Below, piece after piece: positions 25,801-39,147 of a stretch of 64,000 bases of DNA. The stretch comes from Amblyornis subalaris. Lineage: Eukaryota; Chordata; Aves; Passeriformes; Ptilonorhynchidae. The notes beneath the pieces are model-generated. The model worked only from the letters and a program-made list of their open reading frames with translations. It ran no database searches and was not told the DNA's origin. The translations under genes were made by a program, and so were the position numbers. The DNA lies in the NCBI GenBank assembly GCA_018881555.1, contig JACAXG010000013.1, forward strand, positions 9,276,191 to 9,340,190, in the 5' to 3' direction. Position 1 is the stretch's first letter. Every line of letters starts with the position of its first letter.

Positions 25801-26100
25801 ATTACACTAAATTATCAGGAGAGCTTGAAGTCCCTGCTCACATCTGCTGTCCACCTCAGANACCGAAAATAAAGTCCCAGTGCTCCTAAGTTTGCATAAT
25901 ATTGTCTGAAGGTAGAGTCAAGTGCATTTCTGTCTCTCCATATCCTCCTGACTTTATTAAAGAGAAGTTTGGAAAACAAAGCAGGGAGCTGGGACCCAAG
26001 AAAAGCTGCTAGGAATTACCAGAGTGCAGAGCTGAGGCAGGGAAAACCTCACTCTGTTCTTGCAGAGGATGAGGATGAGAACATTTGTGTTGGTCCTTAC

Positions 26101-26582
26101 AACAAGAAGGACATGGACCTGTTAGAGCAGGTCCAGATGGGGTCGCAAAGACGCTCCAAGGGCTGGAGCCCCTCTGCTCTCAGGACAGGCTGGGACAGTT
26201 GTGGTTGTTGAGNCTGAAGAAGAGAAGGCTCCAGGGAGACCTTAGAGCCCCTTCTAGTGCCTAAAGGGGCTCCAAGAGAGCTGGAGAGCGACTTTGGACA
26301 AGGGCCTGGCGTGGAAGAACAAGGAGGAATGGTTTCAAATTGATGGAGGGTGGGTTTAGATTAAGTACTAGAAAGAAAGTCTTCCTGTGAGGGTGGTGAG
26401 ACTCTGGCACAAGTTACCCAGAGAAGCTGTGGCTGCCGCATCCCTGGAAGTGTTCAAGGCCAGGTTGGATGGGGCTCAGCACAACCTAGTCTAGTGGAAG
26501 GTGTCCCTGCCCATGGCAAGGGGGTTGGAACTAGATGATCTTTAAGGTCCCTTCCAACTCAAACCATTCCGTGACTCTGTGA
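26101..26582 (+). mobile_element. CR1 LINE 3' fragment (long, about 480 bp)
   Basis: Plus-oriented CR1 end. It includes AACAAGAAGGACATGGACCT, GAGAAGGCTCCAGGGAGACC, GTTACCCAGAGAAGCTGTGG and GTGTTCAAGGCCAGGTTGGA, then the tail TCCAACTCAAACCATTCC and GTGACTCTGTGAG. It covers the end of ORF2 and the 3'UTR; the coding part is decayed. Confidence 0.95.
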
Positions 26583-29060
26583 GGAGGAAGTCCTGTGTCC
26601 CACAGGGGGAGGGAGGAGGAGGCAGGGGAAAGGGCCGTGAGCTGCCCCAGACCCTGCACCACCACCCTGCACTTGGCATTACACAGCAGCCTGGCTGTGT
26701 GGAGCTGTTTGTAGAAGGAGATGTTTGCTGTGGAGCCAGCAATCAAGCTCCCTTTGACAAGGATGCCAACCCTGGAGGGGAGCAGTGACAAGTGAGGATG
26801 TGCTCCCTTCTCTTTCATGGCAAGCAGCTGGAGCCCCCTGCACCTCTGCCCTCTCCAGCCCATCCTGTCCCCGTTGGTGCACCCTTTGGGCTCCTTTCAG
26901 GAACAGGATTGTTTCTCATGCAGACAGACACCCTCCTTGATTGTGATCCCTGTCCAGGCCTGTCCTCTCTGCCGTGTCCGGGTTCCCAGGTGAAATGGAA
27001 TCCAGACTCCTATGTTGTCTGTGCCAGTAAAAATCCACATTTAAGAACCACCGCTGATTTCCTCAAATAAATAATTAGCAATGAGTCACTGCGTGGGGCC
27101 AGCAGCTTTGCTGAGACAAATTGGCACAGCTTCATTAGCTGAGGTGCTCTCCAGACTACAGCAGGCAGAGAGGCTGAGCGAGCTGCTCACAGGAGCCATA
27201 GGAGTGACTAATTCCACCGGCACTTTCCAGCCGCAGGGAAGGGCACTGAAGGAGCTGCTCCCTGCGCTGCTCCCCAGGCTTCAGCAGCCGAGGTCAGCAC
27301 TGCTGGGTCCAGCCTCTCAGGGTCGTTCTGCCAAGCCAGGACTCACAGCTCCAAGCACCGTGAAGGTGGTGACAGGAATTTGGGGGTTCTGTCTAAAACG
27401 CCTCCGTGAATTTCACGCTGGGGCACAGCAACGCAAACAGCTGGAAGGGAAGGAGAGGGCAGCAGCTGAAAATAAACTGTTTTTAGCCAGGGTGAGCACA
27501 GCCCAGCAACAACCAAGTGATGTAAACACAAAGCACATCTTGGGCATTTAATTAATAGGATTCTATATAAACAACCCTAATGGCAACCCTAACTCATCTT
27601 CTGCTTTAAAAACAGCCTCTGATTCCCAAAATGCTGCAGTCTGAGATTTGTAACCTCCCTTTTGGCTACAGTCAGATAGAAAAAAGGGAAAAATTTTGCT
27701 GGTTGGGCTCAAGGAATAAACAAATAAATAATAAATCCTTATGATCCTCTGAGTCTGTTTCAAAAGTAAAATAAAATACATCCAAGCTGAAGATCCATTC
27801 ATTTTAATGAAACATTTATTTGAATTTATTAGAAATTCAGATTCTGTAGAATATTGCTGCTGCCCCAAATTTAATTACAATAGTAGATTTAGTAGTCAAA
27901 CTCAAATTAATCAAGATTGGCTGGGTTCAGCTCAAGATACACGATACACTGAGAGTTGTGTAACACATTTCCTAATAAGATCGCATTCCTTTTCCTGGTC
28001 AGGTTGTTATTAATGATACCACTACACCAACAGTGTAGACCAGCATAAGCGCATTTGTGAGCACCTGGTCCTAGAGCATAAAAGCAAAAAGTCTAAAGCC
28101 AAAAAAACCAAAAAACCTCTTATTTTTTTTCCTTGGCAATCACAGCAAGTGGAATATATGATTCCTTCCACATTTAAAAAACAACAGGTTTCCTCAGGGT
28201 TATCCTGAAATGAACTCAATTTAGGGCCCCAGCACAGCTCCAGCAAGTTAAAAGCCATCTTTCCATTAACTTCAGTGGGAACCAAAGATTTGTGAATAAA
28301 ATGTTGGCACATCTTTAACAACACAGGAATTTTGTACTGAATCCTTTAGGGAGTAATCCCTTCATTAAATGCAGCAGAAATATAGGACTGTGGGTTAGTT
28401 ATTGTCCGTGAAGAGAAGCAGGTGCTCCTAACGTGACTTCCAGACACCAAAGGAAATGGAGACCCAGCGCAGCCTGTAGGTTCTGGCAAGCAGCTTCGTG
28501 TGGAAAACATCCATTGCAGCATGCTTGATTCTCTGTGTGTTTTGGAAATATCCAACTGGAAGATCAGGGAGCACCGAGAGGAGCTGCCAACCTCTCCAGG
28601 CACAATCCCTCCAGGCTGGCTCCTGCTGCTCCTCCCGGAGCGGTGCCAGCTCCCCAGGGCACAGCTACTGCTGGACTCAGGGAGCAGGAAGGATGGGTTT
28701 GTATGAATTCGTGGGATTGCAATTTGAAAGACATGGACCATGCTTTTGTTCCCAAAGGCCTCTGTCAGGTCACTTCATTTCTACACGTGTCAGCTTTGCA
28801 ACCTGGAAAACAGTTTTTCCTTCTCTCCATCTCACAACAAGACTTCCAGTATCCATCCACTAGCCCTGGAGTCACCAGGAAGGGGGACATATCAGTTCCT
28901 GCCTAAGGCCAGGTCTGTCATCTGTCCTGGTTTGAATTACCCCCAGGAGGGCAGCAAGACAGGCCAGGAGTGCAGCTGGCTAAAGGGACACACCCAGGGC
29001 CACAGAGCTGCCCCAGTGACAAAACACTCCACGATCAGCCCCACAGATGGACAATCATTT
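26583..29060. other. Intergenic, no gene recognised
   Basis: Contains only chance ORFs (up to 156 codons at 27081-27551) and an AP-1 heptamer at 27082-27088. No isolated N occurs between 26213 and 29188, an unusually long clean stretch for this window. Confidence 0.5.
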
Positions 29061-29422
29061 AATCATAGAAAGGTTTGGGATGGAAGGGACATTAAAGATC
29101 ATATAGTTCCAATCCCCAGCCATGGGCAGGTTGCTCTAAGCACCATCCAACCTGGCCTTGAACACTTCCAGGAATGAGGCAGCCACTTNTCTGGGCAACC
29201 CATGCCACTGCCTCACCAATTGCATCAGGAAGAATTTCTTCCTAATGTCTAATCTAAATATCTCCTCTTTTAATTTTAAACCATTTCCCCTTGTCCTATC
29301 ACCACCCGCCTCTGTAAAGTCTCCCTCTTTTCAATGAACACTCTTTAAGTACTGTAGTGCCACAATGAACTTTCCCTGGGGCCTTTTCTTCTCCAAGCTG
29401 CACAACCCCAGCTCTCTCAGCC
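29061..29422 (-). mobile_element. CR1 LINE 3' fragment (about 360 bp)
   Basis: Reverse-oriented CR1. It opens AATCATAGAAAGGTTTGGGA, then has CCATCCAACCTGGCCTTGAA, CTGGGCAACCCATGCCA and CCTTGTCCTATCACCACC, ending near CAGCTCTCTCAGCC. It extends further into the element body than most copies here. Confidence 0.95.
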
Positions 29423-31056
29423 ATAGAAATAGGAACTATTGCCACAAAAACATCTCCTTACACTAAAAGCTCCAGATCAGAGCATCCCACTCACATCTAC
29501 CATATGATTTTATTCACCATGTGATTTATTATTTATTATGATCACAGTTTATGACACAGTTGTGTTTTGCTTCTGGAGGAGATGAAGCACCGTTCTCAAC
29601 AAAGCACATGCCTTTGCACTCACCCAGAAATGTTACAGGCATTTACACATCCAGCTGTACTGCAGGATGGAGTATGGGGCATATCTGGCTGAAAAAGGCC
29701 CATGGAAGTTAGGACTAAACACATGCTGTGGCATAACAGTGGAACATTCCTGACAGAGCTGGGGCTTGGTGCCCATATGGGATACTCCATTACAGCATGC
29801 CAGGAAGAGTGAGCTGTGCCTGAATGTGGTGGACACAGCATGAATGCACCCAGCATCACCCAGCTCCTAATGCCCTGCAGTGAGATAAGCCAGGGCTGGG
29901 GGTCCAGGAAGACAGGAATGTGGGAGCGGGGCTGGCCTCTGTGATAGTATCTGCTCAGTGGTGGTCTTATGGGGGAATTTACTTCCAGTCAATGGAAAAC
30001 AAATGGGGTGGTTTTATATGTCACGTAATGCTGGGCTACAGAAAGCAAAACAAGGGCANGAACTTCATTATGCTGAGAAACATCCCTGTTTCATTAGAAA
30101 CCAAATACACTTTGTCTTCAGTGACTATAAAGCAAATGCCTGGGAAATATCGCAAGCAATCCATTACTTCTCCTGGCCTGCTCCGAAAGCCACACTGACG
30201 GGAATGGTCACGTGGGTTGGATCGGAGCCAATACATAAAGTCTTTAGGGGCCCCTCTGTGCATTCAGCAAAAGTAAATCCCATTTAGGCTCCAGCCTCAC
30301 TCAGAAACTTCATTCTCAGGCACCTCCAATGGGCCAGAAAGGTCTTTTCTACACCCCAAAATTACTTGGGGGCATCTTTGCAGGAGGTATCACGTGGAAC
30401 TTGTGTCTGTCTGCAAACNTCCACCTAAAATGTCCTTTTGCTTTCAGTGAGTGGGTCAGCAGAGGAGGGGCCCTGTATTCAACAAGGAAAATCCAAGCTT
30501 TATATAAAGCACCATGGAAGTGTCCCCAAGAATCACAGGGCTCAGCAGCCATTTGTTAAGTCCCCAGGGTGACGCTGGCTCACAGCACATCAGGAATTGA
30601 CCCTATATGTTTTACAGATCAATAGGAAACAATTTTNTTTTTTTTTAAGAGTGCTTAGCATCTATAATTAGAAGCTGCAAGCTTTCCGTGGTGGGAGGAT
30701 TTAGAAAACCATTGGGCTGACTATTCTAGGTGCACAATTTCACACTTTTGTTCTCCCACGGCGACGGGTGCCAGCAGACAGAGGTTAAGGCACCTGCATT
30801 TCCTACTGACACGCCAGCCAGGAATGCAGAGGAAGTGCCTGGGAAGGGCGATGGAAGAGAACCAGATTTCTTTATAAACTAACACGCCTCAAATGAATGT
30901 TCAAAGGAAATTACTTTAATTTCTTCCATAGAAAGCTTTAGGTGAATGTGATTTTACTGCCTACGAGAGGAAAAAACATGAGACAGAAAAATCTTTCCTG
31001 ATAACATTTTATAGTCCAGTTACACAACCCTGGGAGTGGGAGCTGGGAGAAGGGGA
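29423..31056. other. Intergenic, no feature recognised
   Basis: Short chance ORFs only. A T-rich run with one N lies near 30634-30648. No repeat or RNA gene was seen. Confidence 0.5.
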
Positions 31057-31175
31057 GATGGAATGGTTTGGATGGGAAGGAACCTTAAAGCTCATCTCAT
31101 TCCAACCCCCTGCCATGAGCAGAGACATCTTCCACTAAACCAGGTTGTTCCAAGCCCCATCCAACACTAGAACAC
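31057..31175 (-). mobile_element. CR1 LINE 3' fragment (short)
   Basis: Reverse CR1 tail of about 119 bp: ATGGAATGGTTTGGATGGGA, then CCCTGCCATGAGCAGAGACA and TCCAAGCCCCATCCAACAC. Confidence 0.9.
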
Positions 31176-32300
31176 NAAAATACACGGGGCAAATTGTTAG
31201 CTGGCATGAAGCAGCAGAGATGAATACACTGGACTCATCTACGCAGGCTGACACCAGCCAGGGATCCAGCCTCGCCCATCAGCCGCCCATGAGCAGGATT
31301 ATATAAAAAGGGCTTCTAAAAACACGAACAATAAATTTGCCACCTGGGTATAATTTGTGGATTTTGGTATTTGTTTAGGTCATCACATATTTCCTCTCAA
31401 ACGAAGCAGCCATAAAGTAGCTTAATATTCTGTCTAACATCAAATAACTCCATAAATAGAGATAAATTANCAGGAGTTCAGTTCAAACCAGAATCAGGCT
31501 TTGCGGTTTGTTTGGGTTCTGTGTCCTGCCTTCTCCTCCGCTTGGGTGTGATTGATTCAGCAGCCAAAAGTCTTTTCCTGACGTCCTGCCTCGAGCCAAG
31601 GCTCAGACATGATGGGGTGTTCAATTTTGTCTCTTTTTAGCTTTTTACAGTGGGTGACCCAATCTGATGAGCTAACAGGAACCTTACATCATTACAGAGA
31701 AGAAAATTCTCTATGGGACTAAAAATACCCCTTTTGGTTGTCCAAAAGGAAAGAAAAAGTGTGCTTCCCTCAGCATGTTGTAACTGTTGAGTTGGACACC
31801 AGACGTATGGGCCTCTTACTCATTAATTCTGTCTTCACAGTTACAAAAATAGAGAAAAGACCTAATNAGCTGCATCACTCATTCAGTGAAGAGTATTTTC
31901 CTGACAGTACTGTCCAAATTTTTTTGCCAATTCCAGCAAAGGGACTTCCACCACTTCCGTTGTCAAATCCCTCACAGGAGCAGAAATGCTTGGGGATTTT
32001 TTCCACTGGTATCTATTGTTGTCAGCTGGATTTCATCCCTGCCCGACAGCACGGAGACAGCGTGTGCAGCCAGGGGGTCAGTGGGAGCGGTGGGATGGAG
32101 GCTGCGTGCTGGCTGGGGACAAGCTGCCAACAAATCATTTCCAAATGAGTCATCAGTTGATGCTCAGTGACTGCAGGATGCAGAGAAACCTCTCTGCTGT
32201 TAACTCAGCTACGTGCTTGCTCATTTCCAGCTTCAGTTTATGACCCACCAAGATGCTCGAGCTTTCTGTGGCATTTCAAGAGCATTATGCATCTCTCCTT
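31176..32300. other. Intergenic, no gene recognised
   Basis: Overlapping ORFs of 85-136 codons at 31738-32243 lie in different frames and match nothing I know. An AP-1 heptamer is at 32146-32152. Confidence 0.5.
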
Positions 32301-32532
32301 CATAGAATCATGGAATGTTTTGGGACCTTTAAAAGTTATCTAGTCCAGCCCGCCTGCCATGGGCAGGGACACCTTCCACTAGACCAGGTTGCGCCAAGCC
32401 CCAGCCAACCTGGCCTGGAACACTTCCAGGGATGGGGCAGTCCCAGCTTCTCTGGGCAACCTGTGCCAGGGTCTNACCACCCTCANAGGGAAGAATTTCT
32501 TCCTAATATCTAATCTAAACTGACCCTATCCT
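32301..32532 (-). mobile_element. CR1 LINE 3' fragment
   Basis: Reverse CR1 copy: CATAGAATCATGGAATGTTT, GCCATGGGCAGGGACACCTT, CTTCTCTGGGCAACCTGTGC and GAAGAATTTCTTCCTAATAT. Confidence 0.95.
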
Positions 32533-35500
32533 GGGATGATTCGTGTGACTGCAGCATGGCCGGCCTGTGGCTTCCNGGGGAGCCAGGCAGGCGAGGGGCT
32601 GGAGCCATGCTGGGCCACCTCTAGCACTAACTCAGCAATTTCCCTTCCTCTGCAAAGTGTGCTCTGAAGAATATTCCTTCNGTCCTCAATTATTTTTTCA
32701 GTCTCTTTTAGAAGAACAATAATACACCTTTTTGAGAAATTCTACAAAAGCACAACTTGGAAAAATACCTGGGGATCCATAAACTAAAAAGCTTCCTTGA
32801 ACACATGTTTAAACTATTCATGCTTCTCCTGAGACATTCCAAACAGGCACAACTGACTCCACATCCACGAAAACAGAAAAGTAAATGTCCACCTGTGCCA
32901 AGTATTTGTATTCTCCCTCCCTCAGNAGCAACACTGATTGTTTTAAAAGTAGTGCTGAAATGAAGATATTGAAGGAAACAGTGAATGGTTCCTAGGGTGA
33001 GCTAAAGAAAAATTATGGATCTTGGGCCTGGCAAGGTTTTCCTGGGAACAGGCAAGATGAGGCCATGGCACGGGGCTTCACAGCAGGGCACCCTCNGGCC
33101 AGGCTCAGCAGAACCATCCACAGATTGACCTCAGGGTTAGTGAGAAAAAATAATGAGCTTTAGAGCACTGTGAAGATTTAAAGCCAACCAAAAAAAGCCC
33201 CGTACTAAATCTTCAAAGAGTCACNGAGGAATTAAAAAAGCTGAACGATTCACCCTTCCTGCCCATTTTATGAGCGTTGGAATTGCTAGGTTCTGTTTGA
33301 TCTTGTGACACCTCACCTTGCATGCCTAAACATTCATAAAATGTCCTATTATTTGGCAACTAAGGGTTATTTGGTGTGGTATCTTTAATAGATGAAATAT
33401 TTTTGGTGGAATACAATTAGTTTTTTCCGCTAACTGGTGGTGTATCCAGATGGACTTCGGGACAATNGATGGGACAGAAGACCCTCAGTCCCTTATGGGT
33501 TTTTCAGACACATCCATCTTTTGCTTGAACAGGAGAGTGAACTAGGAGATCGGGTACAATTTCTAGCATAACTGTTTGTCTTGGAACTGGTTATTTAACC
33601 ATTTGATGCCACAGTCTCACTTATTTGGTAAACATCATTTATCCTGTGAGCAAGAACAAATTTGGAGCTAATGTTTGCAGAAGGCCCTTAAGTGCCTTGG
33701 TTGGAGAAGCAGATGGGAGCTATTTTCTTAATAATAAATTAAAGTGCAGACATATATTGATTACCATAATGTAATACTGTGCTTGAAGNAGACAAATAGT
33801 TCAATGTTAATAACATTTGCTCTCCATGCTCCTTGGATTTTAAGTGATTTTTATTATTTTTTCAGACATAAGGCATTTTATTCTGTAGCCAGCTCATACT
33901 CTTTCCTAAGAAAANCAGAAAAAGGCTGAAGAACATAAGGGGCTGTATGTGCTAAAAAAGAAAGTGAGATCTGACCATTTTTTAGGTGGAATCCCTGATT
34001 ATTCTAATGCCCACTGGACACTTGGGGTAATGGCCAAGCTGCTCATTGAATGGACATTCCCACTATCACTGGTAGTATCTTTTCTATTGACATCATTGAA
34101 TCTTGGATCAAAGTTTTCAATGCTGTTAGATAAGGTTTTGTACAATATCACCTAACAGCCTTGCAGGTTCTTAAATATCATTTAAGTTATTTAAGCTCCA
34201 AGGGCAAATTCTACTCCAGATCATGCGACACAGCTCTCTCAGCCTAAATGATTTGCCCAGATGGAGCTGAAGGCAGAACTTTGGCCTGGCCAATGCAGTT
34301 TCTGAGTAACCCATTTTGTTCCCTCCACTTCCTTGCGCTCAAGTGAATATCAGACCTATTTCTCTGAGTAATGACAAATCCTTCAAAGTACTTTAAAGGT
34401 TTATTTCAGGCTCAGCTTTTCCACATNGCAGTAACTGGATGTTTGGAATGAGGGGAAGAAGAAAATTAAATTACCATTTGTGCAGTTTCTTCAAGGCATA
34501 TGCTCCAGAAGATATTCTAGGGCAATGTTCTGGAGACATCAGAGGACATCTTCAGCCTGATCCTTCAGGACCCTGCAGCTGATCAGCACNTAATTATGTG
34601 TCAAGAACCTAATAATAGCAGAGGAAAGATGTGCTTGAACTTCTCNGAACAGGGATGACAGTGCCTGTTGTCCTCTGACTGCAGCCACCACGTTCTCAGT
34701 CTCAGCCTAGACCATGCCTATTTAACCATCATTTCAGTCCCCAGCATGAATGCCCTGTGACAAAACCTGTCTAAACTGATCTCACCTGACTGAAACCTAT
34801 TGAAGCAACCGGCCNAGCAGGTACGGGAGGGGTGCTGAGGAACCGGAGGGGATCCCTTCATCGCCCACACAGCTCCAGCTGCAAAGGATGGGCATCTACA
34901 NCCTGAAAAGACAAACATGGGGGAAATCCAGACAGCTCAGACCTGGGGGGCAGGTACGGAGCTGCAGGCGGGCGGCTGGAGGGCCTGACAGATGAAAGGA
35001 GCAGTGATGGATGGTGCTGTAGCAACAGTCACTGCAAAGGCAGAAAAGGAAACAAAAGAAACAGGATATGGCTGTTTAAGGAGGTTGATATGCTACATTC
35101 CTGCAAGCATTTATGAATTCCTGCTTATGTGCTAGAATACAAATATTGGCAATTACTTTGATTTTTTTGCCTGTTCAGTAAAGTCACTGCCTGTGTTCAG
35201 GGTTTGGAATTTGTGCTGTTATCTTTGTGTAATCTGGGTGCACAAGTGCAAACTTTGGGAATATTAAGAGAAAACTAAGACAAGAGACATAGTAATTCAG
35301 CAGACTAATCTTGAATTGTTATGGTAATCTTTAAGATTATGTTTGCATGTTATTTGCCTGCTTTTGGTCTCACTTGGTGCCCAGGAGATTCACTCCAAGA
35401 AATGGCAGGATTTGGATCCCAAAGTATCTTAATTCTGGCCTGCGAGCCCTGGTAGTGACATGAAGGCTCAGTCTATTTGTTTCTTACAGTAACCAAAAAA

Positions 35501-37867
35501 ATGAGGAGTGACCTAAAGCCTATGACATCAGGAAGGAGTTTCTTCATTTGGTGTTACTCAGATTCTTCGTTTCTTGTTCGTGGATGCTAAATGCTTTATC
35601 TTCTGTCCAGCTTGAGCACCTCATAGCATTTCACCTCAAAGTTCAAGCACAATATTTTTCAAAAGATTCTTGGAAATCCTCCTTCGATGAACTGATGAAC
35701 TCAGGAAACTGGAAAAGTTCAAATTGTTAAACATGCCTCTCTCCTCCAGGATAAACACCCCTAAATATGCACTGCATTTTCCATGTCATTCTAGGGAATG
35801 TTCTTCAGTTCCTAAGAAGTGACATGCCTGTGCATTAGTGGGTAAAACCTGTGGTGTGAGGAGATGCTTTGTGCCTCTATATACACCTCTGCAAACCTCC
35901 TGGAAGTGAGGAAGAACAGCCTGAGTGGAGGGAGAAAGCATCTCCTCCAGCTGCTGAGCTGAGCTGTGTGCCTCACGTCCTGTTCCCACACCCTAAGNGA
36001 TTCTACCAGCGTTGCTTTGCCCTTAGCAAGCAGTTCACACTTTGCAGAGCGCAGCTTCTTACACTGGATGAGGACTGATCCCTCTGGATTCTCCCCTCGT
36101 AGCTTATGGGACATCCTCAGCACAGCGGGAATGCTTTACATGGGGCGAGACAAGGGACTAAATGAATTGTGACAGAACATACCAGGATATCATAAAGCTT
36201 ATCCCCTGTTTTTTAGTGTACTGTTTGTCCCTTTGTCCCTATTAATTCAAGGCTGAAATGAATGGGAAAACTCCTGTGAAACCTAACTATAGGAATCTTT
36301 GTGATCACTGAATCTTAATGTGAGCATCTGTGGAACTCAGTCTTTCAAAAAGAGTTAGTTTGCTGTACTTATCTCTGAACGATAAAAGGCAAACTTTCCT
36401 TGACCTGCATAAATCGGGAACATTCAGCTTAATTTTCTCCAGTTGTCTGCATTCTGGAGCCGTACAACACCCAAAAAAGGAAGCATCACTATAAACAGAG
36501 TCAAGACTGAGGGTGATAAATGCTGAAATCCCCAAGAAAGGCTGGGAAACTCCTCTGCTGGATAGGTACAATCACTTGGATTCTACTATGTGAAATAAAA
36601 AATCTGCCAAATTTGTTTGCAGAATATACCAACAGCTGACATCTGTCATGATTTCACAAGAAAAAAATCAACAAAATCTCAGTGTTTAGCTGCTCAGTGA
36701 AGTGACTCACATCAGACCAGTGGTTTCGACTTTGTTCTTCCAGGCACCGTTTCTGACGGTAAATCAATCAGTTTAATCCCATAATGGGAACAATTACCCT
36801 TACAGGAAAAGCATATCGCTTGTAATCTCATCTTCTGCTTACAATATTATGCCAATATTTCTTTTTATTTTCTCAACTGCCGCTCATCGGTCACAGCGAC
36901 GCGGCTGTGAAAAGGTTACAGCCCGTGCAGGGTGAGAGCCGGGGTCAATCCTGCCCTTGTTGTCAGCAGCAGCTGATCCCGCTGGGAGGAGGTCATGCCC
37001 CTTCCAAGCAAACAGACCAGCTCCTTCCACCTGGTCCATATATTCCAGGCTTGCAGCTACACAGGTGAGATGAGAAGAGNCGAGGATGTGCCCCGGTGTG
37101 GCCGCGGTGAGTGTGGCAGGGCAGCACAACAGTCCCCACCCGCCCGCTTTGTGCTGCCCGGGCTCGTCACCGGCTTGGTCTCAGGCTGGGGATTAAGGTG
37201 AGTAAGGTCAGACCCGACCTAACAGGCACTTGCTCATCTGTTTGCTCTGACTCCTGAGACAGAAAGTGAGACTGAGAATAGGGTGAACATGAAACCAATT
37301 AATTTTTCAGCAAAACTGGTAGGAAGAAAAAAAAACCCTGTCTTGTTTCTGACATTTTGAACACACTGTGACCTTTCCATGAGCCCTGACCCGAGCCTTG
37401 TCCTTGTCCACAGCCTTCTGCGGAGCTGCTGTTATCAAGGACAGGCTGCTGTTGAGCTCCGATGTGAGCTGCCACGCTGTGTCATTGCTTCCTAGTGTTC
37501 CCCTCGGGAAATCCATCCACAGGCTCTTATCTTGTGTTTAGTCTGCAGTGTTTGGGAGGTAGGGACTTATCCTTGATGCTTAGCGGGTTGCAAAACCTCA
37601 GCGTATGAAGTTCTGGTAGATGGCTGGTAGCCTGATGAGCAAGTCTTAGAATAATGTGTAAAAATTGTCTCATGAATATTTGCCAGAAGAGAAGAATAAA
37701 CTGCATTCNGTGTCAGGCCCTGCTGTGTTTTACCCCCTGAACACATCTTATAAAGGCAAAGGATTTGCCTTTGTCCTTTTTGTGAATCTGCTCCTNCTGC
37801 ACAGTGTTTAAGAAGGAATCAAAGATGAATCCAACCATGCACAGTACAGCTTCTTGCATACAGTTTT
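32533..37867. other. Intergenic, no gene recognised
   Basis: Mostly AT-rich. A moderately CpG-containing patch lies at 36.88-37.18 kb, and an AP-1 heptamer at 36703-36709. No repeat, RNA gene or exon with family resemblance was found. Confidence 0.5.
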
Positions 37868-38106
37868 CATAGACTGACAGAATGTTTTGCATTAAACCTT
37901 AAAGAACACCTTGTTCCAACATTTTGCTATGGGCAGGGACACCTTACACTAGACCAGGTTGCTCCAAGTCCCATCCAACCCGGCCTTGGACACTTCCAGG
38001 GATGGGGCAGCCACAGCTTCTCTGGGCAACCTGTGCCAGGGCCTCACCACCTTCACAGGGAAGAGTTTCTTCCTAATCTAACCTAAACCTATTCTCTCTC
38101 AGTTTT
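37868..38106 (-). mobile_element. CR1 LINE 3' fragment
   Basis: Reverse CR1 copy of about 240 bp. It contains CTATGGGCAGGGACACCTTA, CATCCAACCCGGCCTTGGAC and CTTCTCTGGGCAACCTGTGC. Confidence 0.95.
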
Positions 38107-39005
38107 TCTCTGNAGCAATCCCTTAAAGCTACAAAGCTTTGGGAGGCAGCTGGCTGCTCCACCTGAAGGTGAGTACAGTGAAGAAATTCTACTGGACCAA
38201 TGAGATTTCTTTCATTATCCTAATGGTTTCTATCACAGCTGGATTTTTCTCTGTGGGATGCTTAGATCCATGAGATAAACTTNTTAAAAATGATTTAGAC
38301 AAACAAATGAATTAAACAGAATTCAGAATGACAGTTCCCAATNCTTGGGCATCTGCCAAGGAACTTTCAAAAGCCAAAATAATAACTCAGATCTNAGAGA
38401 TCCTGCAAAGCCTATAAATTAAGTAATCCTTTGGAAACCTGCAGCTAAAGCTGCCATAGGGTTGAGATTTGCCTGGACTTAATCCAAATAATGAGTTTCA
38501 AATTTAACTGTTTTCACAGGATGTTGGGTTTTTAGATAATTTTTAACTATTAAGTAAAGGAATAAACTGGAACCCTTGAGAGTCTGTCGTATGTGAATCC
38601 TATTGGGATAGGGAGGCACCAGAAAGGACTCATTTAGGCAATGGAAATGGAAATTAAGATGAAAAAGTCAAGGATTACTGATTTATGTAAGAAAAGAAAA
38701 GAGGTTGTACTCTGAGAAACACTGACTACTGGGAGGGCAAATTGCACAAATGCCATGAAACTTTGCTTGGAGCTTTTTACTCCCACAAGGATTTTGAATG
38801 AATGTGATCAGCATCACTTTCAGGGACCTTTTCCAATCACAAATATGAAGAGGAGCAACCAGCATTAAAACCTACAAATGACCATTCACAANAAATGACT
38901 TACAAACCATGAGCTTCTGACACACAATTTTAACAGGAGTGTGGCTGTTGGTAAGGCCAACCCCCAAACTAACAACTAGTTTGGTCCCTAAAGCTACTTT
39001 TAAAC
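38107..39005. other. Intergenic, no feature recognised
   Basis: AT-rich DNA between two CR1 fragments, with no recognised feature. Confidence 0.5.
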
Positions 39006-39147
39006 CATAGAACCACAGAATGGTTTGAGNTGGAAGGATCTTAAAACTCTTGTTCCAACNCCCTGCCATGGGCAGGGACACCTTCCACCAGAGCCAGTTG
39101 CTCCAAGCCCCGTCCCACCCGGCCTTGAACACTTCAGGGATGGATGA
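39006..39147 (-). mobile_element. CR1 LINE 3' fragment (short)
   Basis: Reverse CR1 tail: CATAGAACCACAGAATGGTT, GCCATGGGCAGGGACACCTT, then ACTTCAGGGATGGATGA, where similarity ends. Confidence 0.92.

Larger units (their letters stand above)
21041..26100. other. Intergenic, no gene recognised
   Basis: It contains AP-1-type sites at 21606-21612 (extended to TGACTCAGCA), 22890-22896 and 25247-25253. It also has a pyrimidine microsatellite (22266-22301) and a small CpG-rich patch near 22.86-22.95 kb. Overlapping ORFs around 22.2-22.75 kb arise from the low-complexity tract. No repeat element or exon was recognised. Confidence 0.55.

Noticed and set aside
28923..29045. TGTCCTGGTTTGAA-type block resembling an LTR start
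   Set aside because: Only the first few bases resemble such repeats; no other LTR landmark or boundary could be seen.
37036..37046. CArG-like sequence CCATATATTCC
   Set aside because: It ends in CC rather than GG and so does not fit the SRF consensus CC(A/T)6GG.
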